Assembly: GCA_950106755.1 (NCBI GenBank)
Contig: OX467092.1
Location: 1,922,001 to 1,986,000 of the forward strand
Source: Climacium dendroides
Taxonomy: Eukaryota; Streptophyta; Bryopsida; Hypnales; Climaciaceae
Direction of reading: 5' to 3'
DNA length: 64,000 nt
Below are positions 46,895-59,900 of the stretch, piece after piece (the stretch's first letter is position 1; every line of letters starts with the position of its first letter). The notes under the pieces were generated by a model. The model was not told the DNA's origin. It ran no database searches and saw only the letters and a program-made list of their open reading frames with translations. Position numbers and translations under genes: made by a program.

Positions 46895-47810
46895 AACCCT
46901 TAAAGGACCAAGGCCTTTTTTCTGCTAGAACACATTGAAAATTGCCATTTCTGTACCAAAGAGTAAAAGAAATTTTAATTTTTTTCACATCTAACCATAG
47001 GATCTTACATCTAATAAGTAGAAAAAATTGTAAAAAAAATTTCAGAATCTATGTGGTCAAAAATTGAACATTTTAAATCTATGTAGTCATGTTCAATTTA
47101 AAAATGTTCAAATCTATGCGGTCATGTAAAACATTTGAACATTTTTAACTTAAATTTTTGCACTATAGAGTTTTGAGATTTAAATATTTATAGTAGAGAA
47201 TTGAATTGAGAGTCTAGGATAAAAAATAAAAAATAAAAAATAAAAAAATTTCATTCTTAAGAAAATTGTTAAGTAGAAGTAGGTATGAGATAGAAGGAAA
47301 ATCTAAAATATTAATATATTTTAGATGGAATTAAAATGCATTAATCCCAATGGTGAGATTGTTCTAGCAAGTAAATTAAACCATGTGAAATTTTTATTTT
47401 GAAAAATTTGTAAAAATTGCATTCAGAAATGCATCCAACAAGTTATTTTTTTCAAGAAAATGCTCTAATTGCCCAAAAAACAAAAATGTCCATAACTTTC
47501 TCATAACAAATCCAAATGAAATGAATCAAAGCTTTCCAAATAGACAAAAATATAATCTACATGAAAGAAAATTTAAAAAAAAATTAAAAATTTTCCAATT
47601 TCTTTTTGCTGCCTGGACTACCCCCTTGTCCCTTATTTTGAGCTTATGTGGTCATAACTTTAGTTCCCAAGCACCAATTGTAAAAAAAAATTATATTCCC
47701 ATGAAGCTAGTCAATTTTTCTATCTTCAAAAAATGTTTCAAAAAATTTCAACCCATAGGTACATGCCCCAAAATACATTTGTTCTTTGAAGGAACAATGG
47801 TTAAAAGTAC
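46895..47810. repeat. Family B repeat, copy 1 (inside the CACTA element)
   Basis: It starts ttaacccttaaaggaccaag and ends near ggaacaatggttaa. It shares caaatgaaatgaatcaaagc, ctcaa..gagtt and aagcaccaatt-type phrases with 61428-62110. No coding capacity. Confidence 0.6.
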
Positions 47811-48107
47811 AAAACTTAGAATGCATCATCTATGTGGTGTGAAATTAAACTAGTAAAATTGAGAACTTAAATTTTAAATTAAACTAATTGAAATTCCATA
47901 TTGGATGTATTGTTGTGTCATACTATATTGAAGTTGATGTTGCAAACAACCTTGATTTAATAAATGTGACTTTTATCAATTAAATGTTCAAGGAGACATC
48001 CCCATATATGTTGGAAATGACATGCAAATGTTCATCATGACATCATAGACAACAAATAAGATTTGTAGAAAATTTAGAAATTGTTGAAGCAAATGTTTAA
48101 AACAACA

Positions 48108-48190
48108 TTGATGTCTTACTACATTAATGTCTTACTACATTAATGTCTTACTACATTAATGTCTTACTACATTAATGTCTTACTACAGAT
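48108..48190. repeat. 16-bp tandem repeat
   Basis: Five copies of gtcttactacattaat stand head to tail inside the CACTA element. Confidence 0.9.
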
Positions 48191-48439
48191 GTCCTTTTGA
48201 ATGTTTACAATGACGTCAAAAAAACATAATTAAGACATGTAGATGTTTTTTAAAACATCATTTCAAACATCATTGTATTTATGTTGTTACTCATATTTTA
48301 GTTTTGTATATCCCATATGATTTGTCATACCTCCTATACCCCACTAGTATAAAAGGCTTGTCTTCTCATTGATTAATAAGTGGATTCTCATGCCATTCAA
48401 TATACTTGATAAATACAATGTATTGTATACAAGTGTATG

Positions 48440-48640
48440 ACATATTGTATATACTATATTTTGTATGGCATGTTATATATATATATTGTATTTTGTATGG
48501 CATGTTATATATATATTGTATTTTGTATGGCATGTTGTATATATATTGTATTTTATATAGTATATTGTATATATTATATTTTGTATGGCATGTTGTATAT
48601 ATATTATATTTTGTATAATATATTATATTTTGTATGTTGT
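48440..48640. repeat. Tandem repeat of ttttgtatggcatgttatat units
   Basis: Units of about 30-45 bp with attttgtatggcatgttgta followed by TA runs of variable length. The open frames on both strands here are products of the repeat and not genes. Confidence 0.85.
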
Positions 48641-48704
48641 ATTGCATATGCTATACCATATATTTTATATTGTGTACAACATATTGCTATATTGACAACA
48701 TGTC

Positions 48705-48923
48705 TTTTACAACGTATACATGATATAAAAAAACATACCTCATGTCATTATTGATGTTCAAAAAAACATGTGAGCGTTTTTACAATGTACACATGATATA
48801 AAAAAACATACCTCATGTCATTATTGATGTTCAAAAAAACATGTGAGCGTTTTTACAACGTACACATGATATAAAAAAACATACCTCATGTCATTATTGA
48901 TGTTCAAAAAAACATGTGAGCAT
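48705..48923. repeat. 73-bp tandem repeat, three copies
   Basis: Starts at 48710, 48783 and 48856 with caa(c/t)gtacacatgatata, then acatacctcatgtcattatt and aaaaaacatgtgagcg. Near-identical copies imply recent expansion. Confidence 0.92.
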
Positions 48924-49383
48924 CGCATATGTTTTAAGAAGCACACTTGTACAAATGCCACACGTTCAAATGGGATATGATGAAAAACATACAATTGTTA
49001 AGACTATTCAAGTAATGCTTCAAAAAATGCCACGTCAACGTCTATGGATGCCATGTCAACCAATTTCGTCATCACTGACGTGGCATGCCATGTTAGTGAC
49101 ACGTCAGACGCCACATCATAGACGGGCAATGAATGAAAAAAATGACACTCTGGCTTTCCCGCGCTTAGGTGGTCGCCACATATCAACTTCTAAGAACCTT
49201 GTTGATTGATGTTTTTTGTGACTTCCGACGTTGAACGTGCAACATTTTGCATAACATATCATGTTTTGGGCACATTTGCCATAACGCGAATTTTTGGATG
49301 TCTGGCCAGACGTGACAAGACATCACGAATGACGTTCGGATGCAAAAACTACGTGTTCAGAAAAACACTATTTTCTTATAGTG

Positions 49384-50842
49384 GGGGTTGGTACAGAGCA
49401 TTAAAGCTTGAATGCACCACCACATCTCACAAGGCGGCAATTGCCTTGCCACTTCTTCATGTTGTGGTTTAATTTTACAAAACTAGTGGCAATGCTTTCA
49501 TCAAGCAAATCTAGGCACGGGCCTAGTATAGGCCTTCTAGTGATTTAGATCAAGGACTCTTCACAAAAAGATGGGTAGTAAGTTGCTAAAATGCGATTAG
49601 TGAACAACAAAGAGAGACTTGAGAGAAATTAGGTTTGTTAAAGAAACTCAACTGAAGTGAGCTTCATTTTGTAAGTTGAAGTTTGCCAAGAAAACTTTGG
49701 AAGTCTATTTTAGTGTTCCAAGAAAATTCCAAAAGACTGACTCAACTTCCTAAATAGTGGGTGGATGAGGAGGTCTTAGGTCTAGATCACCGAGGTCCCC
49801 ATACTAGGACTATGCTGCAAATCTCTTAGTTGACAAATTGTCACAACCATTGCTAATCCTCCTTGATGAAAAATTTGCATTGTTTATCATCCCTTTGGAT
49901 ACTGGTTGTTTCACATATTTAGACCAAGATGTTTGTATAGTCACAAATTCAATTTTAACATTGTTGTACTTATTGTGTTAAATTTAGGGTTTCATTTTTG
50001 CAATTCAAAAAGTTAAATTTAATGATCTAATGTTTAAATACAATGCCTTAACATTTAATTAGGGTTTAGAAAATTTTACAAGAAATTATCCTTACAAATG
50101 TGTGATTTTAGTATGAGGCCTAATTTTGACTTCAAAATATGTTTTTTCAATTTTTAATTTGAGAATCTATAAAAAGGCCTTTTGATTTAGATGTGTCACC
50201 ATTGAATTTTGGTATAAATGACATTTTGGCTCCATTTTGTACCAATATTTGTACTTTTAATACTAATATTTTGTACATTTTGTACTATATGCATACATTT
50301 TGTACTTATTTTTATTAGTTCGTATCTTTGACAAGGGGATGACTGTAGTGTGTGATCATCCTAATAACAATTTTTTTTGGAAATAATCCCAAGTTTGATA
50401 TACAACATTATGATCTACAACCAAATTAATCATAATATCATTTTAATACAAACCACATAATACTTCAATATCAATGAAAATAAATTATGAATATCTTTTT
50501 GTATAGCTTTAGCTCATTTTATTTTTAAAATTTTTTTCAAGTGTAAATGTAAGAAGAATCTAGTGCAACTTATTGACTTTATGAATAAAGTTATATTTGA
50601 ACTTTGTTACATACAACTTTTGTCAATGTAAAGTTTCTTTTCCTTCATTTCCTTCTAGGCCCAATAAAATTTTGAAGTGACTTTAACCCCCGGAGGACTA
50701 TAAGATTTTTGGGTTTTTTTTTATCAATTTTAGGCAAGCAATTGTGATGTTACTTTCTCAAATCATACATTTGGAATTTTACAGATAGATACTGACAAGG
50801 ATTGTCTAGAATGCAAAGAAAATTTCATAGAATTATAGACTA
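49384..50842. other. Spacer between the CACTA and Tigger elements
   Basis: Family E repeat copy 2 lies at about 49590-49820 (gagagaaattaggtttgtt, tagtgttccaagaaaa, ccccatactagg). At 50684 a ttaacccccggaggac segment resembles family B left ends. The rest is AT-rich with no gene. Confidence 0.45.
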
Positions 50843-50939
50843 TACTAATAATGTTAATTAGTGTTTAATGAAGATTAGTGTAGTCTACAGTGTTTACCCT
50901 TGAACACCAATTTTCAACCACTTTCCATTTAGTGTTGGC

Positions 50940-51250
50940 ACTTGAAATTAATGCGCCGCCTTCCGCTTCCACCACCTCTCCGCACCGTCTCCTCTCCGCC
51001 CGCCTACTCTCCTTGCTGCTCCGCCCCACCTGCTCTCCCCGCCGCTCCACCCCACTTGCTCTCCCCGCTGTTGGCCGCACCTGCTCACCACCTGCTAGCC
51101 GCGCCTGCTCCCCACCTACTGGCCGCTTGCTCCCCACCTGCTTACCGCTTGCTCGCCGTTGTTGGCCGCCTGCTCTCTGCTTCTGCTTGCTCTCTTCCAC
51201 TTCCGCCTCTCTCTGCTCCGCTTGTGTCTTTCCGCTCTGCTTGGTTCAAC
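50940..51250. repeat. C-rich degenerate minisatellite in the Tigger element
   Basis: Repeated cacctgctctcc.cgc units of about 20-24 bp with strong pyrimidine bias on the plus strand and GC content far above the surroundings. Open frames on both strands are pro/ser-rich products of the repeat. Confidence 0.65.
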
Positions 51251-52498
51251 CCCATAAGGGCATTGCGGGTGTACACAGAGCTGCATTTCCAGGTATTACG
51301 CTTTTTGAATTAATTGGTTTTTGATAAGTTGTGATGATTTTTGGTTCTGTAGTTTTATTTCACTTCAAAATCTAGATGTTCGAGTTCATTATGGGTGCAC
51401 ATACCTTAGCCTCAATTGATTGGTGTACCCAGTTTGTTAAATTACCCAAGGTTATGGATGTTTTTTGCGTCATTCTGATAGGTTTGTGGCTTCTTTTTAC
51501 AGATTAACTGAGCGGTTACACTACAATCACACTGCAAATTCTTACTCAAGCTAATCTTTAGATGGCAACCCATGTGGCTTTTGTTCCTCCTGTGGATCTC
51601 AACGATCCTAGTAGAGTGTCGGTTTAGGATATAGTCTAATACCTTGGTAGATCCACACCCTACTGTCTTCAATGCAGACCTCCACTATGCCCATGTTGCG
51701 GGCATCCCAGTTGGCAGACTCGTAGAGGACAACCACAACGAGAATCTTCACACTAGCAGTGGAGCAAATCCCCCACACCGCCCTGCTGCTCCAACGAACC
51801 ATTTTATCAATGTCGACCCCCTCCATGCAGGTGCACCGTCCACAATACATGCCTTGAATTTAATTGCAATATTTTGTAGTGTTGATTTTATAAATTCTGC
51901 TTGCTTATAATTCCATTTACAGAATGAAATTATGAAATCAATTCATTCACTACAAATACTTGCATGATCAATGTGATTAAGCTTATTTCCAAGTTCAAAT
52001 TCATATTGCAATGAACTCATGAATTCATAAACCTTTAATGGTATACACATTGTACAAGTGAATGTAGCTTAGTCAACCAATCTTTTATTGCACAATCTTC
52101 ATTATGTGGATTGAAATTAAACAAAATGTTGAAGCATCAAAAATTATTCTATCCATACAATTTCTCAAATCCAATGAATTATTGCAATCACTTGCTTTAT
52201 ATGTTAGCATCCAAACTTCAAGAACTTGCTTGTTTTTTATTTTTATTTTAAATTACAAATTTATTTTTTAATATAAATTTAGAAGTTTGTTTTACATTCT
52301 CAATTATATTTTAAGTTTAAATTCTAAAGTATCATATTCTTTATTCAAATTCATGAGTTCATTGCAATAATTTCACAATAATTTCAAACTGAAAATTAAG
52401 GATTAAGAATTTATAGTATCTTCAAATTTAAATTTAAAAAGCATCACAATACTTTCAATTTCAAATCTAAATTTATTCATTTAATTTTCAATTTTGAA

Positions 52499-53782
52499 TT
52501 GTCAATCAAATTTTTAACATGCAACCGCAATCAAGTTGGCAAACGGAAGAGACTCCACTTCAAAGCCAAGATAGGACGTGGCAAAAAGCGCTTTGATTGG
52601 GTCCAATGGCTGTATCTAAGGGTCCTAGAGGCTTTCAAAGGACTTCGAAAATCTAGTGTGAAATTTTCTTCCAAAATTTTGTTAGAGTTGGCTCTAGAGG
52701 TGTTACTAGGTCCAGAGTCAATTTATACCGTTGAATCCACTGATCCTATAGACCAGAAATTGCTCACCAACAAATTGTGTCATAGTTGGATTTGACAGTT
52801 TATGGGAGTACATAACATTGTATTCGTATCACAACGCGGTAGGCTCTCTTGTAGTCTTGAGAAAGAACTTCAAATTGAAATGCAAACTGCATTTCATTTA
52901 GGAGTCTTGGAGAGAGGGTTCCGATCTAATGTTTTGGATGAGAATTTAATGGAAAATATAGATGAGACAGACTTTGTTGTCAATGTTGACAATGGCCGGA
53001 CATTGGGTTTTCGGGGAGATACCACGGTGAAATATGTCGAGGTAGTTTCAGATGGAGAGTCTATGACCATGGTGGTCAGAATCTCTGGAGGTCGTAGATA
53101 AGCTATTAAAGCTCCTATGTTGATTTTTACAAATCAAAATAGAAGCTATCCTATTCGGGGATTGGAGGATAACATCCCTGGAGTTTCATATAGGACTAGT
53201 CCAAAGGGTTGGATGGATCAGTCTATTTTCCCTGAGTACTTTAGGGAAGCTCGTACTTTTCAACCTGACCTTCACCAACGGTTGAAAACTGTATGGGTAG
53301 ATAATTCTACTACGCATAAAATAACTCCAATGTTGAGAGATGTTCTAGCAACTAAGAATACCACTTTGAGGTATTTGCCTCCATGCTCCACCCACTTATG
53401 CCAACCTGCAGATACCTTTATTATTTCAAAGATAAAGGATGCTTGGACTTCTCGTTGGGAAGCCAAAAAGACTGAATTGATTCAATTAAATGCATGGAAA
53501 AATATCCCTCGTGAAGACAATCAGTGGTCTAGCAAATTGACAAATCCCGGTAAGAGATTTTTTTTGCAATTGGCAGCGGATAGTGTAGAAGATGTGAATA
53601 GGCAAGTCGATTTTGGCAATATGTCTTATGCCAGGAAGGCCATGATCCATTGTGGCATGACCTTAGATGTTGATGGTTCATGGAATGTGAACCAATTCTT
53701 TCCTCATCTACAGGAAATTATTGCAAAGCATTTGCAATACTTCCAAGGTCAAGAAGTGCCTAATTTTATTAGAACACCCTAG
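52499..53782 (+). pseudogene. pogo/Tigger-like DDE transposase, two nonsense codons
   Basis: One reading frame of 428 codons, interrupted only by TGA (52793-52795) and TAA (53099-53101). The DDE_1 core is clear: ENIDETDFVVNVDN carries the first aspartate, KTVWVDNSTTHK the second and PPCSTHLCQPADTF the third, with the typical DAWTSRW after it. The N-terminal part (GRGKKRFDWVQWLY, RGRLSCSLEKE) resembles the helix-turn-helix region upstream of DDE_1 cores. No ATG starts this frame, so a first exon is probably upstream (an ATG frame MATHVAFVPPVDL lies at 51562). Transposases of this kind cut and paste at TA. Absence of frameshifts points to fairly recent inactivation. Confidence 0.88.
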
Positions 53783-54114
53783 AAATATTTTCTAGTGCTT
53801 TGCACTATATGTAATGGACACATGTTGTTTGTAATAAAATGGTTGGCTTTTTGAAAATGTCTTCTTCATTGTTTCATGATTTTTGTGCCAAAGTCTATAA
53901 AATGTGGTTCGTTTTTTTTGAAATTAGAAAAGAGTGGTACTCTCAATAAACACTAAATGTCAACTTTGTAAAATTTGGAAGGTGTAAAACATCATGGGTG
54001 ATGGCAATTAGAGTTCAAGTTGAGATTTAGTGTGTATACATTATTGATTCAATTGACATTTAGTGTTCAAGTTCGTAATTAGTGTTACGAACACTAATTA
54101 ACATTATTAGTGTA

Positions 54115-55763
54115 GTGATTATAAAGTTATTTTCAACTTAGTCTTTTCATTTTCAATATAAGAAAATTGGGCAATAAGAAAAAAAATTATATTTAATTTT
54201 TTCTTGAATATTTTTTATAGTCCCTCAACTACATTTCAGAATACATTATCAACTTAATCAAGTTCTTAGACATATATGTTTTGCTAAAAATATTTTACAA
54301 ATTTTTAAAAAAAGTTCTTTATGATTCTAAGACAAATATCTTACAATCAATCACGAGAATCACTTTAGTATTTTAACAAAAAAAATACTTCAAAGAAGAT
54401 ATTATCTTTATAAAAATTGAGAGCTATTGATCTCGTAAACAAAAATCCCCCTCCAATGCCATTGATCTTGAAAGATAAATTATATGAATACGAATATTCT
54501 AAGATATAGATATATGAAACAAATATGGAATATAGAATAGTGTACAACATGTAAAATATGCATAGAGTACATTACGAGATATGTATGAGATACATATATA
54601 TACATATGGTCATACATATATGACCATATATTGTCCCATATTGTTTGCAAGTGAAGTACATGTCACAGAAATACACATATGGCAGTAGGAGTATGTCATA
54701 AGCAACTATGTTTTGGTTGGATTTTACAACATAAATAAATGATTGATTATTCTTAGTTGTTCAAGTTTAGACCAAAAATATATGTAACTATAATTGTTTA
54801 GTCAAACTAAGCACAAATTAGTGCATTAGAGAGCAAGTTAGTCTCATACATGACATCTGTTTTGCTTTACAATATTCTACCAAATTAATTCAAAAGTTCA
54901 AAATGGCCTTCCAATCAATGGAAGATTAATTTAAGTGACTATAAATTTCACCTTGCCTTTTCTAATAGTGTAAAAATCAATATTTGTATATAAGTTAATT
55001 ACTCAAATAGAGTGAGACCAATAGTAATAATTTGAATAAAAATTGAAAAATATAATCAAATTAGTACACACTTTGGGATGAAATTTAGATATAGTTTGAT
55101 GAAAATCATCAGAGCATTTGAGATAGTATAGTAATAGTATAAACCACACTATATTGAATTTATCCAATATACAATATTAATGTCCTTTCTTGATTTGTAT
55201 ATTTTCAAAATTAGTGCAAGTTAATGTTATTAGTATGGGATGAAAATTATTAACTTTTAAAATTAGTGCAACTTTTAAAATTAATGCATGTGTAGGCATT
55301 TTTATTACAATGATGTAGGTCTAGGCTTGAATTCTTCTTTTCACCAATGAGGTAGATCTAGGTTGTTTTTGATATTTTAATAAATACTTATATCCTAATG
55401 ATTTCTAACCTATTTATAAATGGAATTTCAACCTACTTAGGTAAAAATTCCATAAATATTGTCAATGCTATAGTAATATATAACATACCTAATTAGGCTC
55501 AACACTCTTTTTTGGACTTTTTGTATATATTTCAGCACTCAATTTTGTAAAAATCAAAAATATGAAAATAATGAGTCTCCAATGACAAATAAGGAGCTTA
55601 CACCTTGATATATGATTGAGGTGCACTTGAAAGCTCAAAGGGGTCTCAAATTCTCAATATCCCACCAATTGCAATTAGGCTTGCTTTTCAACGTTGGCCC
55701 CTTCAAAAATCAATTAAGACATTGCATCTTGTAGTGTTTTGCAACATTAATTTAGAATACATT
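54115..55763. other. AT-rich intergenic DNA
   Basis: No gene is supported. A small tatggtcatacatatatgac palindrome lies at about 54606. The rest shows only short chance frames. Confidence 0.3.
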
Positions 55764-55920
55764 AAGTAAATTAACTCATTTTAAATCAAATGGGAGTAAG
55801 CCCATAGTGGGCTAAATTATGTTCATGGAGTACATTTTAGAACTTGAATATAAACCACTAAATATAATTTAGCCTACAATGGGCTTGTTTCCATTTGATT
55901 TGAAATGGACTAGTTTACTT
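55764..55920. repeat. Foldback hairpin with 60-nt arms
   Basis: Arm 1 (55764-55823) and arm 2 (55861-55920) are inverted copies, 49 of 60 positions identical by eye, around a 37-nt loop. Shared core: AAATCAAATGG and AGCCCAT..T.GGCTAAAT. Many mismatches are G:U-compatible. A possible duplicated tacat(t/c) lies at each side. It is either a foldback MITE or a precursor-like RNA hairpin. Confidence 0.65.
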
Positions 55921-56930
55921 TACATCCTTGGAATTTGAACTTTTGGATGTAACTTGTCTTTTTTGGTACTAAATAAAAGATTAAATTGGAAACTTATAAA
56001 AGTTTGTGCCTCAAGATGCAAGAATTCTTGACAGATTCAATAGTTTCTAGGATGATCGCAAGGAAATGGAAAAGCAACGATCCCTTTTTCTCACTTGACA
56101 CATACCATTCACCATGTGTCATATCCTTATCCACATGCCTTGAAGGAGATGCTCCAAGGTAGCTACCCATTAGTGTTTTTTTTAATTTTAAAACTTGTGT
56201 TCCCAATACCATGCCATTGCATTAAATTTGGAGGGACATTAGAGTATTTGTTCCTTTTTGTTAGAACTAGCAACATTTTGCCAAATAAAACCCTACCACC
56301 TACATGCTTTCTAAGAAATTAGATGAAATCTTTGTTCATATTTTCATCCTTGTCGCCGATCTTTCATCCAAACGCCACAGAAATGGCACCAATTGGTCTT
56401 CCGCACATGCTGTTGTCAAGGATGCCGACAACCCTGGATGGACTTCATCCCCATCTAGGTGGTAAGGGGGGAGGGGACAAAAGTTTTTTTTGGCAAAACT
56501 TAAAAGCACTGCTAGCTTGCACATTGCAGGTATATCGCACATGAGCTCCAGCAGCCTTTAGCAGCCCCAATAGCCTCATAATACAGGGAACTAGCTTAAT
56601 TTTTTTGTGTAGAGTTCACAAGTGTTATAAATTCATTAATGGCATGAGATTAATATCACGATATTTTCTAATTATATACATAATGTCCCCTTTTCTTCCC
56701 TTTAATTTCAATCCTCATCATATATAATATCTAAAAAGTTTAAAAGTCTTACTAAAAATCTAATTAAAAATCTAACTAAATATCTCATTAAAAATCCTAT
56801 ACACATGCGGTTCTAATTGTTTTCACACCACATTAGAAGTTTTTTGAGTCTCTCCCATTTGGCTTAAATACTTGGGAAGTTCCCTTGGTTTTCAAGGGGT
56901 TTTCAAGTTTGTTCATGTATCTAAGTAGCT
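55921..56930. other. Flank of the Harbinger transposase relic
   Basis: No supported gene. At 56740-56810 a short tandem of tctaattaaaaatctaac-type units occurs. The left terminus of the Harbinger-like element should lie here or further left, but I could not identify matching inverted ends. Confidence 0.3.
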
Positions 56931-59900
56931 ATGGCGTTGAATGACGATAAAGCTAATTTTCTTCTTTTAGCCTTTTTTTTCATTTTCTTGGCAGAATGTC
57001 CTCGGCGAAAGCGCCTTCCACCACCAATAGATCTTCTAGAATTGTCTGTAGGTGCAACCATGTTGCCGTTCGTAGTGGTTGCTGTTTGGCAACAACGATT
57101 TGATGTGCATTTTTGGTGGATTGAACCCCACCAATATATTTACCATGATGTCATAGAAGACAATGTCTAGTATACGTCCCATGATATACTCGACAAAAAT
57201 TATTTGGACACTTTTCGAATGTCATTTCTAGCGTTTGAGCAATTGATGCTAGAGTTGACTCCATTTTTACAATCTCATGCACGTTATCGTATAGAGAGCA
57301 ATTTGCCTTGAAAAATCACAAGAATTTTAGCTGCAACTAGATATGACTTAAAAATGAAAGATTTCGTAGTACAACAAAATTTGTTGTCGTTCATGAATTT
57401 TTGAACTTGGTCTTCAAATCTTGTATATGGTCGTTGAATCTTCTAATCTTCAATCTTCAAACTCTTCCTCGTTGGCCTATCCTGTGGTGGTTCTATAAAG
57501 GTAAGAGTAAAGATAAGGTGATAAGAACTTACGGCTTCGGATGGGTAAAATGGGACGGCCAAAACACGAGTTGACCGTCCGAAAGATTGGCTCCTAAACT
57601 TCAAATCCACGGTGACCAGGAAACGCCTTTCACCAATGGAAACAACAAATAAGATCAACCATGTGGATGATCAATCCCACTTTGTCGCCACAAACACAAA
57701 ACGGGGCTAATATTGGATATCCTCAAAGCCCGCAATTGGTTTACGATGTTGAAAAGAAAACAACAAACCTCCAAAACTAGCTAGGAATAACAATAGAAAG
57801 ACAATGAACCTCCAAATTCAGCTAAGAATAACAAGACACAAGCCACAACACACGAATTTTCAATCTTCATGTCTTCAAACTTCAACTTGAACTTCAAATC
57901 TTCACTTCAAAACTCCACCCCAACTCCAAATCTAAAGCTGAACTTTGAATGAACATCATCGTTGCTTCACAACTCCAAATGGAATTAGAGATAGCTCTCT
58001 GAAAACATAATACAATTTTCTACATTTCCTCCAAATTTCAACTCATTCCAATACTCTGACCGATTTCTATGGCATCCAAAGTTTTGGCCTCTAAAAGTAA
58101 GGGCAGCAGATCCTTTTTCACTCCTACACTCACAACTCATTCATAAATGCTCCAAACACATCGAATGATAGCTTTTTAGAAATCTAACAAAAGTTTTTAC
58201 ATCCTCTTCAAAATTCAAATAAACTTAGCATTATGTCCATCCTTCATGGCCATTCAAAGTTTTGGCCTCTAAAATCAAGGGCAATAGATCCTCCTTCACT
58301 TTCAAACTCATAACTCATTCAAAAATGCTCCAAATTGAATACATGTTAACTTCACAAAAATCTAACTACAATTCCTACACTCCCTCAAAGTTTCATTGCA
58401 AACAAAAGACCTGTCCATCTTCTATGGTTGGTCAAAGTCTTAGCCCTCTTCATAGGAGGCATCAGACCTTCTTTCACTTCCACACTCACAACTCATTTAT
58501 AAATGCTCAAAATTGAATGAATGATAGCTTTACAGAAAGCTAACAACATTTCCTACACTCTAAAAGTTTAACTGCAAACAAAGACTTGTTCGTTTTCTAT
58601 GGTTGGTCGAAGTCTGAGCCCTCTTCATAGGAGGTAGTAGACCTCTTTCTACTCAAACAAGCACAACTTTTGAATGCTAAGTCCAAATCAAGCAAGTGAT
58701 ATCAATTTAGAAATAAGACATCATAATGCACAATTCTTCCAATTTTCATTCCAAAATTCTCGAAATTCCATATACTACGGCTCTCCAAACATTCAATTCC
58801 TCCCTAAAACTACCACGAGAGAGAAGATGACTAGTCTACCTTTTTTTCTACCTTATCAACAACTTCCCACCACACAAAAACAAGTGGTCATCAGCCCCTC
58901 TTGCTCCTAAAACTAATTTACAACTATTAGTCTTCATATTTGACCTTACAACTATTTCTTTAACTTTAACTTAGAAAGGAAAATCACTTCAAAGTTCACC
59001 TAGAAGGCAAACTAATTCCATTCTTTTTCTTTCAAAACTATAACCATACAAAATAATTTCTATAAAATACTTCAAACATGGATTTAAGTGCTAACATCAA
59101 ATTAATGTTTACTAGAGGTAAAAAACTAGAGTTTCAAGACAATCTTTATCTTGAGGCTTAGAAAAAACTCTTCAGTTTGACATTTTAAAATTAAAGTGGA
59201 AAAATAAACAACAATACTTCAATTCGATGCAACTTTCATGTGGATCTTCTTTTTTATACATATGACTTACATCTCCACGAGAAGGCGTCACCTTGAAACT
59301 ATTCGTATAACATAAAAAAATACGTATTTCTATACTATGTACATATATACAATACGACAACGTTATTTTGTACGAGCCCCTATACCGGTCCAGAAACAAG
59401 TTAAATTGGTAATTTATCGGTTGGCTTGCGATCATTCGTGTGAAAAAATGAATGACTTGTACGGATGTAGAGCATCCACAATCCATAAATATACTAATAT
59501 AGTTTGTGGAGTCCTAAGTAGTTAGGACGGAGGTCTTTTTATCACTTACATTTACACTACAATTGGAGATAAACTACATGACATCATGGAGAGATTTAGG
59601 AATTTAACTAGATTGCATAACATTTGTGGAGCCATAGATGGGACCCACATTCCTCTTTCTCAACGTCCTAGTAGTAACGTTACACCCATGGCTTCGGATT
59701 TCTTCAACATGAAGAAGTTCCTTAGTGTTGTACTGCAAGGGATTTGTGATATGGATAGAATATTTTGGAATGTTTGTGCAATGCAACCTAGTAGAGTTCA
59801 TGATGCAGAACAATTTTGATGGTCTTCTTTGTACTATGAATTGCATCAGAGGCATATTTTATCACATCCTACCATTGTGGTTAGAGGTGTTCAAGTGAAT

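Larger units (their letters stand above)
45887..49383. mobile_element. Non-autonomous CACTA (En/Spm-type) element
   Basis: The left end CACTATAAGAAAACTGTATT is matched by a right end whose reverse complement reads CACTATAAGAAAATAGTGTT. A 3-bp ggg flanks both sides (45884-45886 and 49384-49386), fitting the CACTA 3-bp duplication. Subterminal regions are rich in short direct and inverted motifs such as gacatggc/gccatgtc and acatcatgacg (46230-46450, 49025-49130), like the binding-site arrays of this superfamily. About 3.5 kb long, with no transposase. Inside lie a family B repeat and three tandem arrays. An extra left terminus sits at 45751. Confidence 0.88.
50843..54112 (+). mobile_element. 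Complete pogo/Tigger-like DNA transposon
   Basis: Terminal inverted repeats of 23 bp with one mismatch: the left (50843-50865) and right (54090-54112) both contain ACTAATAATGTTAATTAG on opposite strands. TA flanks both ends (50841-50842 and 54113-54114), the pogo/Tc1-mariner target. Length is 3,270 bp. The element contains a C-rich low-complexity block (50940-51250) and a DDE transposase frame (52499-53782). Just inside the right end, aattagtgttacgaacacta is a palindrome (54077-54099) echoing the TIR. The element is structurally whole; its transposase has two nonsense codons. Confidence 0.9.

Noticed and set aside
48366..48754. Tyr/Ile-rich open frames on both strands
   Set aside because: They are translations of a TA-rich tandem repeat.
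50865..51324. Pro/Ser- or Arg/Gly-rich open frames of 110-144 codons
   Set aside because: They come from the C-rich minisatellite in the Tigger element and have no family features; at most this could be a disordered leader exon.
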